From Cristatella mucedo (taxonomy: Eukaryota; Bryozoa; Phylactolaemata; Cristatellidae): a DNA stretch of 64,000 bases. A program made the translations under genes and the position numbers. The notes beneath the pieces were generated by a model. It was not told the DNA's origin, searched no databases, and saw only the letters and a program-made list of their open reading frames with translations. The stretch lies in assembly GCA_009760855.2 (NCBI GenBank), contig WPIO01000018.1:5359001-5423000 (forward strand). The letters are read 5' to 3'. This document shows positions 46,621 through 64,000 of this stretch, one piece after another (the first letter of the stretch is position 1; each line of letters opens with the position of its first letter).

Positions 46621-46794
46621 TTGCCAAGCTGTGGTATTCAAGCTTAACAGCTTAAAGCTTAACCGTGTGTTCTAGGTGACAGCAACAATGAAATAGCTGG
46701 CAGGGTGTTGGGTAAAACGTGCTACAGCTGTGGAGGCAAGCAAATGACTGAACTTTCGCCTTTGCTATTCGTGTCAAGTTTCTTATTAATCAAT

Positions 46795-47190
46795 CAGCTC
46801 AGCTGTCGCGGCATCACCTGACTCGAGAGCAATTAAAAAGCAGCTAAAACGCACCGGTTGCTCACTGCATTTGCTGGCTCTTTGTGATTGGTCCTTTGTG
46901 TGGTTTCGCGTGCTGACTGCATGCTACCACTATTCATATTTACAAGTTGACACCTGCATGTCACCTCTTAACCACGTTATGCTTATTGACATGTGGATTT
47001 TACCATAAACCATTGATCATGCTCTGTTTACAGCATAAGTAAAGTGCCATACTGAGTCTAAGTTCTCTGAGGATGCTATACAAATGCATAATTATTATTT
47101 TTTTATTAGACGTTCTTTGCAGCAAATGTAAAGCGCCTAGAAAGATATCGAGTTCTCTGGGGGGCTTTATCAAGTGTATTATTATTATTA
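46795..47190 (+). mobile_element. LINE-A 3' ends, two truncated copies
   Basis: Two successive 3' ends; the second, at 47103-47190, is only the UTR (GCAAATGTAAAGCGCCTAGA) plus ATT tail. Confidence 0.75.
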
Positions 47191-47366
47191 TTATTAATAT
47201 AGATGTATTTCGACGAATTCTGTGCAGACAACTTCAACTCGGGAGGGGTGTGTGTGATAACCTCCAGTCTCCCAAGTCGTTTATAATGCGATTTCATTAT
47301 CGGGAGTAAGGGGGTGGGGGTCGTAGGAAACAGCACACTTACATCGGCAACAGCAGGATCCTATGC

Positions 47367-47372
47367 TTTATT
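47367..47372 (-). terminator. Probable TECR polyadenylation signal
   Basis: AATAAA on the minus strand about 270 nt after the TECR stop, with no other hexamer between. Confidence 0.5.
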
Positions 47373-47638
47373 TTTTTTAAAGGCCGCAGTATCATCGGCC
47401 ACAAAGCAGGCCCACCGAGTTCCTCAATACACCAGGTACTCGCGAAGTTACAACACTTATTAAGTACGACCGTGGCTCACACAAGTATGCGAAGCTGCTG
47501 CCTACCAAGCCAGGCAGCCGGGCAGCCTTCGACTGCGCAAGATGTAAAGTAATGCGAGCGCGGGGAAAATGCACGACCCTTCTTGCAAAGAAAGCGGCGA
47601 GCACGTGTAATGAATGGACGTCAGCAGCAGCGCGGCCG

Positions 47639-47766
47639 CTACAGCAGGAATGGCACGATGGCCTTTCTCCCCTTCGGGTAGTCCTTGAATTCTCGCTTGT
47701 AGGCAGCGTGCTTTCCCAGCGCCCAGACGGCCATCTGATAGAACCCGGCAGCCGTGAAGACGAGAG
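47639..47766 (-). CDS. TECR: TECR exon [17 protein letters not shown], stop
   Basis: Acceptor TTCACAG. Encodes [42 protein letters not shown], then TAG at 47641-47639. The C-terminus matches the family's ..PIIPFLL. Confidence 0.95.
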
Positions 47767-50700
47767 CTGTGAAAAAAAAGGAAAAACTCCAGCATTTGTA
47801 GCAGGGAGGGAGATGCGCCGAGCCGCAACAACAAGCCGATGGCTTCCAAAAGCTAGGGCGCTCGCACAGCAAGCCGGAAGAGGAGGCGCGTCTTTCGAGG
47901 CGATTCAGAGTGAGGCCGCGGCGGCGGCGCTGCCGATAAGCCCTACGAGAGGCGACAGAGGTCCCACGGCCTCGCTCCTCACCTGGTAGACACTGGGTCA
48001 TGACGGAAAAGCTCAACCAGGCGAACGTCTCGTACGTGTAGTTGGCACACGAAACGTATTTGAACAAGTAAGTGAAGGGGTTCGCAGTAGGCCGCGGTAC
48101 GGCCCGCGCTTTGGTACCGGGTGGCCGCAGGTTTCTCAGCGAAAGGTGGATAGAGAAGTTGCCCAATTCGCACACCTGAAAAGGTAGGCACGGACATACA
48201 CATGCACACGTGACGACAACGCCTGCGCACAAGCTGCTGCAGCGCCGGCTTTCCTTGGCCGGATCTCACGCGAGCGTTGCGCCACTCACGATGAAGGCCG
48301 CCAGGGCACCGTAGATCTGTGGCAAACCGAAAGCTGTAACGTCACAAGAGGAGGGCGTGTCAGCATGAGGTAGGAGGGAGGGAGGGAGGGAGGGAGGGGC
48401 CGACAGAACGGGAAGCTCGCTTTACCGAGTTGCCGCTGCGTCGGTGCCGAGGATCGGTGCCGGCTGACCGCTGTGACGAAGCTAGCACGAGTGCAAAGCT
48501 CTACTCGCAGCTGTACTCACATGCCGGTGTATACAAGGGATGGTTCACAAAGTATGCCACCCAGGCAGCAAAACCCCAGTAGTAGCCGGAATTCTGGAAC
48601 GGATGTAGATCGCAGCCAATTAAGCTCGGCAGTCCAAAGCATACCACAGTGCGAGACGCCGAAGCCTCCACAATGTCTCCGACGCACGCGGCAACCAAGC
48701 AAATGCATATCGTTGCACCGCAGCAGCTGCAGTTGGCAAGCTAGCTAACTGCTAGCTGCTGCTAAATTGACGAGACGGGAGAAGAGAAGGAGGTCTTGCC
48801 ACCGTCGCGCATAGCTCGTGTCGAGAGCGATCAGCCGCTAAAGACTCTCTCTCACCTTGAAGAGGTTGAGAATGGGCATTGTGCCATGCGAGAAGCGATG
48901 GACGAATACGGTTTCCAGCAGCCGCTTAGCATAGTGAAACGTCCAGCAAGTTGCGGCGATGCTGCAACAAAGACGTCAGACAGAGGCTGAGGCGTGCTTG
49001 CGCGCTTGCTGCGCACGCTAACCAGCAATGTGCCTGTGCCACACCGGCGATGGCGTTGGGAGGCGGCTTGAACAATCTCGCCTCGTTCCCATTCCTAGAC
49101 AGGACACTCCAAACATGCCTACGCCGGCATGCGCGCCGAAAGGCAGGCACGCATGTTACCTGATTTAACAGCCTCATTTGAATAACAGCAGAAGAGCCTT
49201 AGTGGCAATCACCCCCGCTTGCAGTGGGCAATAAAGGATCGCCCGCTGTGAACAGCGAGCACCTTACCCCACGGCTAAGCCCCCCCCCCCACTGCAAGCA
49301 TAGGCACCATTTGTACAGCTGGCTCTGGGAGCATGCGATCGAACTGTCAATGGGTGCGTCCTGTCAAACATCAAATTCCGCCTTAAGAACCCCACGTACC
49401 AGAGGATGAGAAATAAAAAATCAATAAAATAATAGCCGATGAAATAGCAGCCTCTTATTGTATGGCAGCAGAAAAGCCATAAAGGTATATCATATATCAT
49501 ATTATCAAGCTGCCACAGCGGCCAGTCGCTGGCTGCGTTCTCACTCACTCGCGGACGCTGAGAAGAACAGGCAGGTCTGCTGGTCTGGGGGAAGAGAAAA
49601 GGGAGAAAAATTTACGCGAGCTGTACACCTACTTGACCACGGGCGCCCTGGGCGCGCTCTGAGCTCCATAAATGATTGCCGGTCGAGCGTAGAAGATCGC
49701 GTACACGAACAGCGGTCCTGCGTACTCAGTGAGAAAGACCTGCAAGGCCGCGGGAACCGCGGGTGAAAAGCATTTGAGAAATCCGAAAAAGCCATTTGCT
49801 GGCAATTAGGCAGAGCAACAACGAGTGGTGCTGGCGCACTAGCTGACCGTCGTCCAGCCAATCTGCGGTCCGAGGTCTTTCAAGTAGACCGTGTCGCCAT
49901 CTTTAATTCCCAGCGATGTCAACGAGTCGTCCTCCTTCAGGTCCTTGCCTCCTGGCGATGCGCGAGCAGGCGTGGGAATTAACGACAGCGCAGCAACTGC
50001 AGCTAGCTGGGCGAGCGCACAACTGTCCATCGAGATGACGCGGTGGAAGGGGGCGCCTTAGCCTACCGGCGAGCCCCAGATGCGCATCACATCGAGCTGC
50101 TTCAGAAAACGAGAAAAGAGAGGGAGGAACAGCGAATCCATCCGTCCACCAGCATCGAGCCGGCGATTGGCTGCACGGTGCCGCCGCTCTTGCAGCCGAC
50201 TCGAGTGCCATCTGGGGTGCCATCTAGCGCGCTAGCGCCAATGCTAGGCGGCCACGAGCGAGCGCAGCGCAGGCCGACAGCGAGCTCAGTCAACCACTTA
50301 CTTGACTCCTTCCGGAACTGCGTCCGTCCGGCATGCAGGTGAGGCACTACAAAAATAGCACAAGTGTCACCGAGTCTGCTTCAGCATGAGTAGCTAGAAA
50401 GTAAAATAACTGAGCGTGATAAAAAAAAAGCATAATAACCATAATAGCTAAGGTGAAGGACAAGAGAGGAAGAGCGACATCGTGGGGGGAGGGAGAGGAG
50501 GAGCACTCACTGCTGCACACTCACCCAGTCGGTGCAGAGCGGCCTTGGCATCGGCAACGGTGCTGCTTTTCGATAGCTACAAGGACGAGCGAAAACCGAC
50601 GCGATGACTTGGCCTGAGAGACCGACCACGTGACTCGTCAGCTATGCAAACTGGGCAGGCCGTGCTGGGCTCGAGCACGTCTACGCCCCGCGGCGCTAGC

Positions 50701-52764
50701 AGCACAGTCGAACGCTGCCTCAACATCAGCTGCCAGCGCTAGTCGCGCATAAGCGCGGAGAACAGCGCGCGTGCGAGCGCGGTGCCCAGTGCCGGCGCAC
50801 CTGCACAGATACTACCGGCCAATCACGGCACCCTCGGCCCTCGGGGCGTGGCAGCCAGGGACCGGAAGGGGGAGAACTCGACAAAGCTTTGGCTCGAGTT
50901 TTGCGATCGGTGACATCGGACAGGGCTGACAGCGGCAATCAGGGCTACGCACCTATCAAATAGAGGTGCGAGATAGAAGCGCTACAAACGCGAGCAGCGC
51001 GTGGTGCAATGAATGCGTGCCGGCCGACTTTGCCCCCCTCGAGCAGCAGCGGCAGGCAGCGGCTATTCTATCAACTCTTCCCCTCTCCAAACACCGATTA
51101 GGTACCGACTCATTGCCCAGCAGCGAGCACAGCCAGCACCAGCATCCAGGCCCGCGCTCAGTCGTCGTCGCTCGGCTCACGGCTCCGCATGCAGAATAAC
51201 AGCAACGACAATAAGAATGATAATCGCAGCAAATCTCCAACTAGCAGGCTGAGTGCTGTCGCTGATGAGCCAATCAACGCTAAGCTCCAGATGGACACCG
51301 GAGGAGGGGGAGGAGGAAGATGAGAAGGAGGAAGGGGAGGAGAAGGAGGGGAGGAGGAGATGGGAGAGGAGGAAGATGAGAAGGAGGAGAAGGTGAGGGA
51401 GGAGGAGGAGGAGGAGGAGGAGGGGGAGGAGCAGGAGGACGGGATGAAGTCGAGCAGCAGTGGGCGGCAGCTTCAAGCAGCCAAGGCAGCTTCTACTCGT
51501 GCAGGGGTTCTCAATCTGGGGTGGCGACCCCTTTGGGAGTCGCAAAGGTCGCGTAAGACCATAAGAAAACTCGCATTTCCACATTTTGCACACAATAATT
51601 CTATGGCCGGCAGTCGCAACAACATGAGGGACTGTATTAAAGAATTGTGGCAGTAGGAAGGTTGAGAACCACTGCTCTAGTGTAAGGCACTAACTTTACT
51701 GGGCTTTTCGGGTGGGGGGTCTATCTGGTGGATGTATCTAGCTGACTGATCTGATTTGCTCAACAACTTGCGGGTATCTTTTAGCTTCGACGTCGCCCGC
51801 AACCGTTTCGTTGGAAACAGAGCCGGCTCCAGGAGGCTCCTGATTCACAATAGAACAGCTACCCGAGATTATCAGGAGACTATTTGCCACAGACCAACTG
51901 GTTTATAGAATCATTAAGTCGTAAATACAATTCACTCGTTAGGAGGCTGCAGAAGAAATACAGCTATATACAGTCTCTTCAGATACTTGCGAACGAGCCA
52001 ACTAAACTATTCAAGAAATTCTGCAAGCTCATGCTCAAACTGTGCATGCCATCACCAACCAATCAGTTGACTCATGCTTTCTCGAGTGCTTTGCTTGCTT
52101 AACTTTGTGCACTATTTAGCGTATTTTATTAACCAGGTCTCCTACTAACCAGTGCCCTTCCCCCAGTGTCTTCTTGTGCGATTTTGGATGCTTGTCTACA
52201 CAATGTTGCCTTGATTTGTAGCAATCTGACGTGGTCGTTGCTTCTCTGGCAGCAAGATGTCCAGTGCATGGACTGGGATTTGCTTCCGTAAGGGAGCTAC
52301 ACATAGGAGACTATTTTTGTTATCCTTCCTCAGACCATACGTAAAGTGTATCTCTCTTGACAAATGTTTTATTATTATTATTAATAGTTTAAGTTATTCG
52401 TGTATAGCGGAAGAAGGGCCCAGGCGGTTTCTATTTTCTGCTGAGCAGCAAATTCAGACGGCTGACTTGAAATTTGCTGCTCTAGGGAGACCATGCCTCC
52501 AGTTTCTATGCTCCCAAAGCCCGCAACTCATTACCGGCTGACATCAAGACACCCTCTGACAAGACAGCATTCAAAACAAAGCTAAAAATACACCTACTAC
52601 TCAAGAGCTTTCACTTTTTTTGGCGAATTGCCCTTTATGTGCTTCATCGTGCTGATATTTTGCATGTTTAAATTACTGCAGACCCACAATGTGTGCCACG
52701 GCTTGGCTTCTCCATACCTAGCTGAACAGCTGCACCAGTTTCAGCCTCCTCGTGCCTTATATAT

Positions 52765-52846
<82 letters not shown>

Positions 52847-52926
52847 CATTTGTATAGCGCCCCAAGAGAACTAAATCTCTATTCAGGTGCTTCACATATG
52901 CCTCAGGGCTCGAGCCCACGACCTCA

Positions 52927-52991
<65 letters not shown>

Positions 52992-54010
52992 GGCTGGAAC
53001 TCACTTCCACAATTCCTATGCAATGGCAACTACTCTCCAGCTGCCGACTATGGCACATCGACCTGAGCTGCTACTGCCATGCTATTCACTACCTCAACTG
53101 TTCTCCTAACTCTGCTATGCTTCTCACTTTCTCTCTGTTGCGCGAGATGAAGTCTGTTGGCTACCGAATGCGTACCGAAAGCCACTTAGGCTGTGAGTGC
53201 GCTATAAAAAACTCCTGGGTAACACCCACATAGTCTTTGTGGAGTTAAGGACGGAGATACATTACTTTACATGCTATCACTAACCAATAGCTTTTCAATT
53301 TTTTTCTCCAAATTTTCCTATAGTTATTATCATTACTAAGCAAAGGTTAGCTTATTTAACAGCCTCGTTGATACGAATATGGTAGAATCATAGTAGAAGC
53401 AAAACATGGTGGCTATCAATATGCCTTCAACAGACAGTAGACGATTGATGGCCTGCTGCACGACTCGAACCTACCCACGACCTGGGTCGTGAAGTACAAG
53501 CACCTTGATGTCAGAACATTATTAAGAAAGGAGATCAGCCTTTTGCTTATAGGCAAAATCGGGGAAATCGAAGCACAATCGAGCTGAATTTGCCTGAAGA
53601 AAAAGGGGCAACTCGTCTCATAAGGCAGAGCTTGTCTCTTCCGCACTGACCAACCGGAAAAACACGCACGGCGCTGCTTCGCGAAGGGGAGCGAAACGCA
53701 GCAGCTCTAAAATTGATCGGGCGTTACTCAAAATCTCTGCTGGAGCCATCCGTTCGAACCTAGTTGTAGTGGAACCGAGTTCGACGCCAAAATCTACACC
53801 GCAACTCGTAACCGTACACCGAAAGCTAGAGCGGGTGCATTAAGCCCTGTTGAAAAACGACCGGCAGAGCGGCGCACCGGCCTGGTGCTCGACCGTCGGA
53901 AAGAAAGAGCCGAAACCTAGCGCTACTGGATGCAATCGAGGCTGACGGGGTGTGTGACTCACGTGCAATCTCGCGATGGCCTTGCCGCTCTTCGAGCACA
54001 CGACCGACAC
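47639..54010 (-). CDS. TECR: TECR, very-long-chain trans-2,3-enoyl-CoA reductase (first codons not located)
   Basis: This ER multipass enzyme catalyses the last step of very-long-chain fatty acid elongation, the NADPH-dependent reduction of trans-2-enoyl-CoA. Ten exons join in phase to 900 nt (299 residues plus stop), against about 308 residues in vertebrates: 54010-53963, 50576-50525, 50346-50302, 49951-49848, 49739-49633, 48961-48856, 48593-48521, 48333-48290, 48175-47983 and 47766-47639. They give a ubiquitin-like N-terminus, [90 protein letters not shown] and the C-terminal steroid-reductase-type block ending KAIVPFLL. The last residues keep the basic KGK..Y..EF..YP pattern of the family. 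Only the initiating exon (about four to five residues in vertebrates) was not found; it should lie upstream of 54010. The donor after exon 4 (GTCAGC) is weak. Confidence 0.95.
47983..48175 (-). CDS. TECR: TECR exon [20 protein letters not shown] .. MTQCLP
   Basis: Acceptor TTTTCAG, donor GTGAGG, 64 codons plus one base. Matches CQLGNFSIHMALRDLRPAG and NPFTWLF..SCPNYTYE..MTQCLP. Confidence 0.95.
48290..48333 (-). CDS. TECR: TECR exon [16 protein letters not shown]
   Basis: 44-nt exon, acceptor TTACAG, donor GTGAGT. Its acceptor was chosen because it restores phase and aligns [14 protein letters not shown] with YGAQQVKLALAIFVI; a nearer AG at the ATCTAC start would break the frame. Confidence 0.85.
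48369..48398 (+). repeat. (GGGA)n tract
   Basis: Six or so GGG runs separated by single A in a TECR intron; a candidate G-quadruplex on the plus strand. Confidence 0.85.
48521..48593 (-). CDS. TECR: TECR exon [21 protein letters not shown]
   Basis: Acceptor TTCCAG, donor GTGAGT, phase 0 in and phase 1 out. Contains the membrane segment and the invariant NHPLYTP. Confidence 0.95.
48856..48961 (-). CDS. TECR: TECR exon [21 protein letters not shown]
   Basis: Acceptor GTTGCAG, donor GTGAGA, 1 + 35 codons. The block is almost identical to the vertebrate [20 protein letters not shown]. Confidence 0.95.
49155..49285 (-). mobile_element. SINE-B copy in TECR intron
   Basis: TTTAACAGCCTCATTTGAAT, GGCAATAAAGGATCGCCCGC and GCACCTTACCCCACGGC; the B box is deleted. 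A second partial copy follows at about 49430-49490. Confidence 0.72.
49633..49739 (-). CDS. TECR: TECR exon [14 protein letters not shown]
   Basis: Acceptor CTTGCAG, donor GTAGGT, ends after two bases. Carries [11 protein letters not shown], near-identical to vertebrate TECR, and the first membrane segment. The next exon supplies C to make Asn. Confidence 0.93.
49848..49951 (-). CDS. TECR: TECR exon [11 protein letters not shown] .. LGPQIGW
   Basis: Acceptor CGCCAG; donor GTCAGC is weak. Encodes [20 protein letters not shown] and [14 protein letters not shown], matching KGKSLKDEDVLQKL..TLYFRDLGAQISW. Confidence 0.92.
50302..50346 (-). CDS. TECR: TECR exon [13 protein letters not shown]
   Basis: 45 nt, acceptor TTTGTAG, donor GTAAGT, phase 1 in and out. 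Corresponds to the WYPARQSLRL block. Confidence 0.85.
50525..50576 (-). CDS. TECR: TECR exon [15 protein letters not shown]
   Basis: Acceptor CTTGTAG, donor GTGAGT, phase 0 in and phase 1 out. Aligns with the ATIAEIKNLFTK helix of the ubiquitin-like domain. It follows a 3.4 kb intron containing a SPIN-like element, LINEs and SINEs. Confidence 0.85.
51296..51432 (+). repeat. GGA-rich purine tract
   Basis: GGAGGA/GAAGGA mix in a TECR intron; pure purine over more than 100 bp, potential triplex or quadruplex. Confidence 0.88.
51502..51674 (+). mobile_element. SPIN-like hAT MITE in TECR intron
   Basis: 173 bp with ends CAGGGGTTCTCAATCT and GGTTGAGAACCACTG, opposite orientation to the copy at 30026. 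The right flank CTCTAGTG matches the left flank at 5 of 8 bases, a decayed target duplication. It lies between TECR exons A and B. Confidence 0.82.
51990..52260 (+). mobile_element. LINE-C-like 3' UTR remnant
   Basis: TATTAACCAGGTCTCCTACT and the following bases parallel 35670-35760. Low identity. Confidence 0.4.
52470..52675 (+). mobile_element. LINE-A C-terminal fragment
   Basis: Codons around [16 protein letters not shown] and [12 protein letters not shown], no tail. Confidence 0.6.
52758..52985 (+). repeat. Two (AT)n runs flanking a SINE
   Basis: AT runs at about 52758-52842 and 52929-52985. Confidence 0.93.
52843..52930 (-). mobile_element. SINE-A copy, truncated, between two (AT)n runs
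   Basis: GTATAGCGCCCCAAGAGAAC to GGGCTCGAGCCCACGACCTC, bounded on both sides by long AT repeats. Confidence 0.75.
53345..53515 (-). mobile_element. SINE-B copy in TECR intron
   Basis: TTTAACAGCCTCGTTGATAC, CGACTCGAACCTACCCACGA and GGTCGTGAAGTACAAGCACC in family order, diverged. Confidence 0.65.
53963..54010 (-). CDS. TECR: TECR exon [17 protein letters not shown]
   Basis: 16 codons, acceptor CATTGCAG, donor GTGAGT. It aligns with the VEILDAKTREKLCFL start of the ubiquitin-like domain. The initiating ATG is probably in a tiny upstream exon. An in-frame ATG at 54229 also exists without splicing and would add a long non-homologous leader. Confidence 0.82.
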
Positions 54011-54229
54011 CTGCAATGAACGTAAGACCGACACTTGCACCGGCCTAGACAGACACGCGGAACACGACCGGGTACTCAGCGACAGCTCCCACGAAACGCA
54101 GCACGTAATAGACGGCTGCCTAAGCGAGTGAACGCTGGCTGCAGGTGAAAGGCTAGCCGACGAAACGTGGTCTAGCACCAATCGCAGAGCGATACGGACA
54201 GAGCAAGTGGAAAAAGAGCCTATACGCAC

Positions 54230-55047
54230 GGCGTCGGGGCCGAACGTCGGACCTTGTATTATTCAGTAGGAGGGGCAGATGCCGGCATCAAAAAGACGAG
54301 AGTTCCCGGCGTGAGAGAATTAAACGCTGCTCAAATACGCAAAGCGGTGATCAAATTAAATAAACAAACGCTGGATTTATCCAGCTAGTCACGGTTACTA
54401 ATTCCCTTGTAGAACAAACAAGAGTTGGCTACCGGCTTCGGGTAAAAATAACGAACCATACCTCCATATTCATTTCTGCGGGATAGCCGGAAGCTTAACT
54501 GGTGCCCCCCATCCTGGGTTGTCAACATAAAAAAGAATTCACAGAAAGCTTTCACCCATGAATATATTATTAAATTTAATTTAGGCCAACACAATTGTGA
54601 TAATCCCCTCTTCTGTGCGCGCAACGGCCCGGGACAGTCAAGCCATCATCTGGCGGCTACCAACATGGCATTCAAGCCGGACGCGTGGGGCATCCTGCGG
54701 AGTTCTCCGTTGCTGCGTGTCTCTAGCGAGCTCGCCTGTTGCTCTCGGTCGGCCGCGTTTGCTTCGGATCATTAACAGTTTGCGGCATTAGATAGCTCTC
54801 CAGCGCCACTCCCGCGCGCGGCCCTGCGGTCTGTCGCCGCCGGCCAATCCCCCAGGTGAGAATTCACCACCCGTTCGTCCCTCTCCACGCTTGCGCCTCC
54901 GTGCGCTCATCCAGCTTGTGCGGGCCTGCTCCGGCTTGGGCGCACTCAATTAGCAGGCTCGCGAGTTAGCAGCGCTAGGGGCGGAGCTTAGGATCTCGCA
55001 GCTGGTGTGTGCACTCTGCCGACTTTGGCCGTGCTTCCTTACAGCAG
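54230..55047. promoter_or_regulatory. Probable bidirectional promoter between TECR and HELQ
   Basis: The first visible TECR exon (minus) and the first HELQ coding exon (plus) point away from each other about 1 kb apart. The part from 54600 on is GC- and CpG-richer than the surrounding repeats. No transposon was recognised here. The missing TECR exon 1 and the HELQ 5' UTR should fall in this interval. A TTCCTTACAG acceptor at 55035-55044, just before the HELQ ATG, suggests a non-coding first exon. No TATA box was recognised. Confidence 0.45.
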
Positions 55048-61929
<6,882 letters not shown>

Positions 61930-61954
61930 GTGAGCCGAATGCCTAAGCCTATTA

Positions 61955-62160
61955 GTAATAAAATATTGATGGCGATAACAATGGCAGGAATGTCTTTTGT
62001 ATAGCGCCCTGAGAGAATCTCTTCTCCATTCAGGCGCATTAAAACTCGCTGCAAGAGAAGCCACAACCAATAGTTGATGGCAAGCAAAGTGTCCTGCTTA
62101 GGCATGTTTAGGCAAGCATGCATAAGCGCTCACAAGGCGACACTCCCGCAGTTAGTAGGA
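61955..62160 (-). mobile_element. LINE-A 3' end, reversed, after HELQ exon 4
   Basis: TTTGTATAGCGCCCTGAGAG then CATTCAGGCGCATTAAAACT and reversed UTR pieces with CATGCATAAGCGC. Confidence 0.6.
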
Positions 62161-64000
62161 TCCCCCTGTTTAATAACAAGAACTCAATCATGTGCAAGTA
62201 CAGACAAAACACAAGAAGAGAGACACGTCTGCTGGGGCACTTAACAAAATCGTGTTGCTCTTGCCCGTAGTTTCGACATAAGCAGTTTCATATATCGCAC
62301 GACCACACAGAAGGACAATTAACTTGGACAGAGTAACTTTGCTGCCAAAAGAAAGAGAGAGAGAGAGAGAGAGAGAGGCAGGCAGGGAGACAGAAGGTCC
62401 TATCTTGCAGGCCCTGCCAGGCAGCATGTCACTGCATTGGTCTGCTTCGAGGCGACTCTTGTTTGCAGTTAAAACTGAGATCCCTCTCCCTCTCGAAGGG
62501 GTGCTGGTGCACTTCAGTTGATAGGGTGTGGAGCTTTGCCCTGCAAAGTCTTCATGATGAGCCACCGCCCAGTCGAATTGTCAAGCTTGTGGAATGACCA
62601 CCATGGTGATGCTCTGTTATTTTTCACTACTGGCGGATCTTGTCCCAACACATGAAAATCCTGGCATCCCCCCCCACTGTGTGCACCACATGTGCACCTC
62701 ATAAAGCATTGACTGAGAACATTCATTTGCCACCTTTTTGTTTTGGGTTACCGTGAAAAGCGTTTATGGTCGGTACGGTTCAACTAGGCTTTTAGTGCCA
62801 AATGGGGCTCTCGTGATACTTGCCCCATAATGATGAGCTGCCAACTGTCTTTTCTGGAAGTCTGTTCCGACTAGCCACGCCGTTTTATTTTCTGTTCGTG
62901 TGTATAGCTCAGCACGACTTGAAATTGGTTCGATGATGGGCAAGCAAGTTTGCTTGCAGCTTGTCTCCGTGGGTAAAGCCTAGCCAGGCAGGAGAGGCAA
63001 ACCAATGGCTGCTGCAGTGTTGCGGAGAACACGAGAGCCTCCTCCGGCCTAGGCATTTTTCGGCACGTTCTTTTGCCACCGAGCCCGAGTACGTCTCGGC
63101 AGCAAAGGCAGTGGTGAAAAGAGAATCAGTTGAAGAAGAATTGGAGAGAAGGAGAGGAGCAGTGCTACGAGGGAGCGGTTAGCTGCCGCCCAAAGTGATT
63201 GCGGGAAAGGGGGCACACCGAAGCCTGTATGCTCATGTGCGGCCTCGTGTGTCTGCAAGCGATGCCGTTGATGTGGTGCTAGGCAGCAGTCCATCGTGGA
63301 GTGTACCACCACGCAGTGTATCCACTCCCTCTTCTGGCTCTCATGATTCTTTTTTGGTGTCTTCTCTTGCCATGTGGCTCTTGCTAGTTTGCTTAGTGTC
63401 CCATCTGGCCTGTTTTTTTCTCGTTTTCTCGCCGTCCTCTGACCGACACGATACCTAACCCGGCCAGGTGCCCTTGTCCTGGCCGACCAGTGATCTTCCT
63501 TTACCTTACTCCATTACCCTACACTTACCATCCCCGTAGCCATAGTGACCCTACTATTCGTTTGAAATCGTGATATTGTTTGGCAATTGTCGTTATAATG
63601 CATTCCGGGATGCTGCTGCTCTGCCGTGGTGTGAATTGGGTATCTCCTGCACAGGAAGCGAGAGATGGGGTTAGGGTCCAATTGTCAGCAAGCAATCCCC
63701 TCTCCCCGATTGTTTCGAGCCACCTTGCACACTCGGCCTCATCAAGCACCGAGGTGAATAGCCTTCAGTCTGACTATAACTCGTGCAGCTACTCTTGAAA
63801 GTGCGCCTATGGAATGTACGGTGAATGTGCAATGAGCCCCTGATAATGTTGCAGCTAAACTTTGGCAAATTAAAGAGAAGTGCTAAATCGTGCTTAGAGC
63901 AAAACTTGGGTGTATACTGTGGGAAAGTGCTACCTCTAATGGCTCCATGGACAATACTTGGGCAGACGAGTAAGGTAACAGCAACATTTTTAGATAGCCC
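62161..64000 (+). other. Presumed HELQ intron, no exon found
   Basis: The next HELQ exon should begin with the LHMIGEG part of motif II; no such codons are present up to base 64000. Apart from a short GA repeat nothing is recognised. Confidence 0.5.
62349..62376 (+). repeat. (GA)n microsatellite, short
   Basis: About 13 GA units. Confidence 0.85.

Larger units (their letters stand above)
52680..53275 (+). mobile_element. LINE-B copy split by (AT)n and SINE-A
   Basis: [20 protein letters not shown], then AT repeats and a SINE from 52758 to about 52985. The LINE-B 3' part follows, ending with GGAGATACATTACTTTACA. Confidence 0.75.

Noticed and set aside
53840-54229. 129-codon frame as an unspliced TECR start with ATG at 54229
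   Set aside because: Only the 16 codons of exon A match TECR; the rest has no similarity, and a good acceptor sits right at the match boundary.

Overview
This is a window from an animal nuclear genome, most likely a repeat-rich invertebrate. The genes are split into short exons with GT-AG introns, their products are metazoan housekeeping proteins, and much of the space between exons is filled by decayed LINEs, tRNA-derived SINEs, small DNA transposons and very long microsatellites. There is no operon structure, ribosome binding site or CRISPR array. I cannot place the species more finely from sequence alone.

Four conserved genes can be reconstructed exon by exon, with splice phases that agree at every join. 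(1) INPP5A, plus strand, 463-24747: a type I inositol polyphosphate 5-phosphatase. Its 5' exons lie left of the window, and it has an unusual long C-terminal tail. (2) ALKBH7, minus strand, 43005-33978: a mitochondrial AlkB-type dioxygenase, complete in four exons. (3) TECR, minus strand, 54010-47639: the trans-2,3-enoyl-CoA reductase of very-long-chain fatty acid elongation, ten exons, missing only the first few codons. (4) HELQ, plus strand, 55048-61929 and onward: a Ski2-like DNA repair helicase whose first four coding exons are visible and which continues past the right edge.

Layout: INPP5A and ALKBH7 converge on a roughly 9 kb repeat-filled interval (24.7-34.0 kb). ALKBH7 and TECR lie head to tail on the minus strand. 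TECR and HELQ diverge from a GC-rich interval around 54.0-55.05 kb that probably holds a shared promoter. The four proteins share no obvious pathway.

Repeats: two CR1/L2-type LINE families are recognisable. LINE-A ends in TTA repeats and LINE-B ends in ATTAC repeats; a third type (LINE-C) is represented only by fragments. Two tRNA-type SINE families are present, and SINE-A has a 3' end resembling the LINE-A tail. Three copies of a hAT MITE closely resemble SPIN elements. A 0.29 kb element occurs twice. Several microsatellites and one minisatellite sit inside, or look derived from, LINE coding sequence. The standout is an uninterrupted (CTG)160 array, 480 bp, in HELQ intron 1.

Limits: family names come from recognising protein and transposon signatures without database searches. 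Exon boundaries are inferred from splice consensus, reading phase and homology, and transposon ends are approximate unless exact bases are stated.
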